NCBI GenBank assembly: GCA_029287875.1
Contig: JARFQH010000175.1
Span: 1 to 6,050 of the forward strand
Origin: Desulfobacteraceae bacterium
GTDB taxonomy: Bacteria; Desulfobacterota; Desulfobacteria; Desulfobacterales; SG8-13
Length of the DNA stretch: 6,050 nucleotides
Direction of reading: 5' to 3'
Made by a program: the position numbers and the translations under genes. Below are positions 5,754 through 6,050 of the stretch, in pieces. Positions within the stretch are counted from its first letter, which is position 1. Each line of letters opens with the position of its first letter. The notes beneath the pieces were generated by a model. The model was not told where the DNA came from, made no database searches, and saw nothing but the letters and a program-made list of their open reading frames with translations.

Positions 5754-6050
5754 CAGCTGATGATTTCGAGCCGGTTGAAAAAGTAGCCGATCTCGAAAGC
5801 GGCGGTATCGGGCGCATCCGAACCGTGCACCACATTTTTTTCGATGTCGGTGGCAAACTCGTGCCGGATTGTCCCTTCGGCCGCTTCTTTGAAATTGGTG
5901 GCCCCCATCAATTCGCGGTAGCGGGCAATGGCGTTCTCGCCCTCGAGGACCATCACCACGCAGGGCCCGGAAGACATGAAATCCGTGAGGCTGTCGAAAA
6001 ATGGGCGCTCCCGGTGCACCGCGTAAAACCCGCAGGCCTGGGCCTTGGTC
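5753..6050 (-). CDS. ndk: Nucleoside diphosphate kinase, C-terminal 98 residues
   Basis: The open frame runs off the right edge; about 40 N-terminal residues, including the start and the nucleotide-binding lysine, lie outside. In the visible fragment Y9, F17, R45, T51, R62, N72 and H75 correspond, with a constant offset of 43, to the conserved Y52, F60, R88, T94, R105, N115 and phospho-histidine H118 of NDP kinases. H75 lies in the signature NVVHGSD. The enzyme passes the gamma-phosphate of ATP to other nucleoside diphosphates through this histidine. A GTG at 6019 is internal (V-H-R-E-R-P-F-F), not the start. It is the first visible gene of the ndk-trmJ-FAH operon; the operon promoter would be outside the window. 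All visible active-site residues are intact. Confidence 0.95.
   Translation of the reverse strand, partial: TKAQACGFYAVHRERPFFDSLTDFMSSGPCVVMVLEGENAIARYRELMGATNFKEAAEGTIRHEFATDIEKNVVHGSDAPDTAAFEIGYFFNRLEIIS

Noticed and set aside
4992..5786. A 264-codon plus-strand open frame opposite trmJ
   Set aside because: It is longer than trmJ itself but shows no recognisable motif, while the minus strand carries all three SPOUT motifs and operon overlaps. It is an antisense shadow of GC-rich codons.

Overview
The window is a moderately GC-rich bacterial chromosomal segment. It has no plasmid, phage or CRISPR hallmarks. Protein styles suggest a Desulfobacterota (Desulfobacteraceae-like) delta-proteobacterium: the HPFGG-type acyltransferase, the DedA/ATP-grasp fusion, and a compact ndk-trmJ-FAH operon. 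This taxonomic call is inference from family resemblance, not a database match.

Left part (1-3094): two divergent genes flank a gene-free stretch of about 480 bp that contains two clean inverted repeats. On the minus strand is the N-terminal 259 residues of a PlsC-like lysophospholipid acyltransferase, cut by the window edge. On the plus strand is a 611-residue membrane protein that joins a signal peptide, a DedA/VTT (SNARE-associated) transporter-like domain, an extra membrane helix and a C-terminal ATP-grasp ligase domain. Both genes point to envelope lipid handling, and the fusion is the most unusual protein here.

Middle (3095-4146): a good sigma70-type extended -10 promoter, with an inverted repeat touching its -35 box, precedes a monocistronic class II aldolase (FucA/AraD-like) with its zinc ligands and acidic residue intact. 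Immediately at its stop codon lies a 142-bp palindromic element with perfect 15-bp terminal inverted repeats, internal hairpins and a possible 5-bp target duplication. It looks like a small non-autonomous mobile or REP/MITE-type repeat lodged between convergent genes, and it appears to supply the last base of the aldolase stop codon.

Right part (4147-6050, minus strand): an overlapping operon reading ndk (C-terminal 98 residues, start outside the window), trmJ (tRNA Nm32 methyltransferase, SPOUT family) and a fumarylacetoacetate hydrolase-family enzyme. Junctions are TGATG (ndk/trmJ) and ATGACAATG (trmJ/FAH), which implies translational coupling. This operon mixes nucleotide metabolism, tRNA modification and a metal-dependent C-C hydrolase/isomerase, and converges on the aldolase across the palindromic element.
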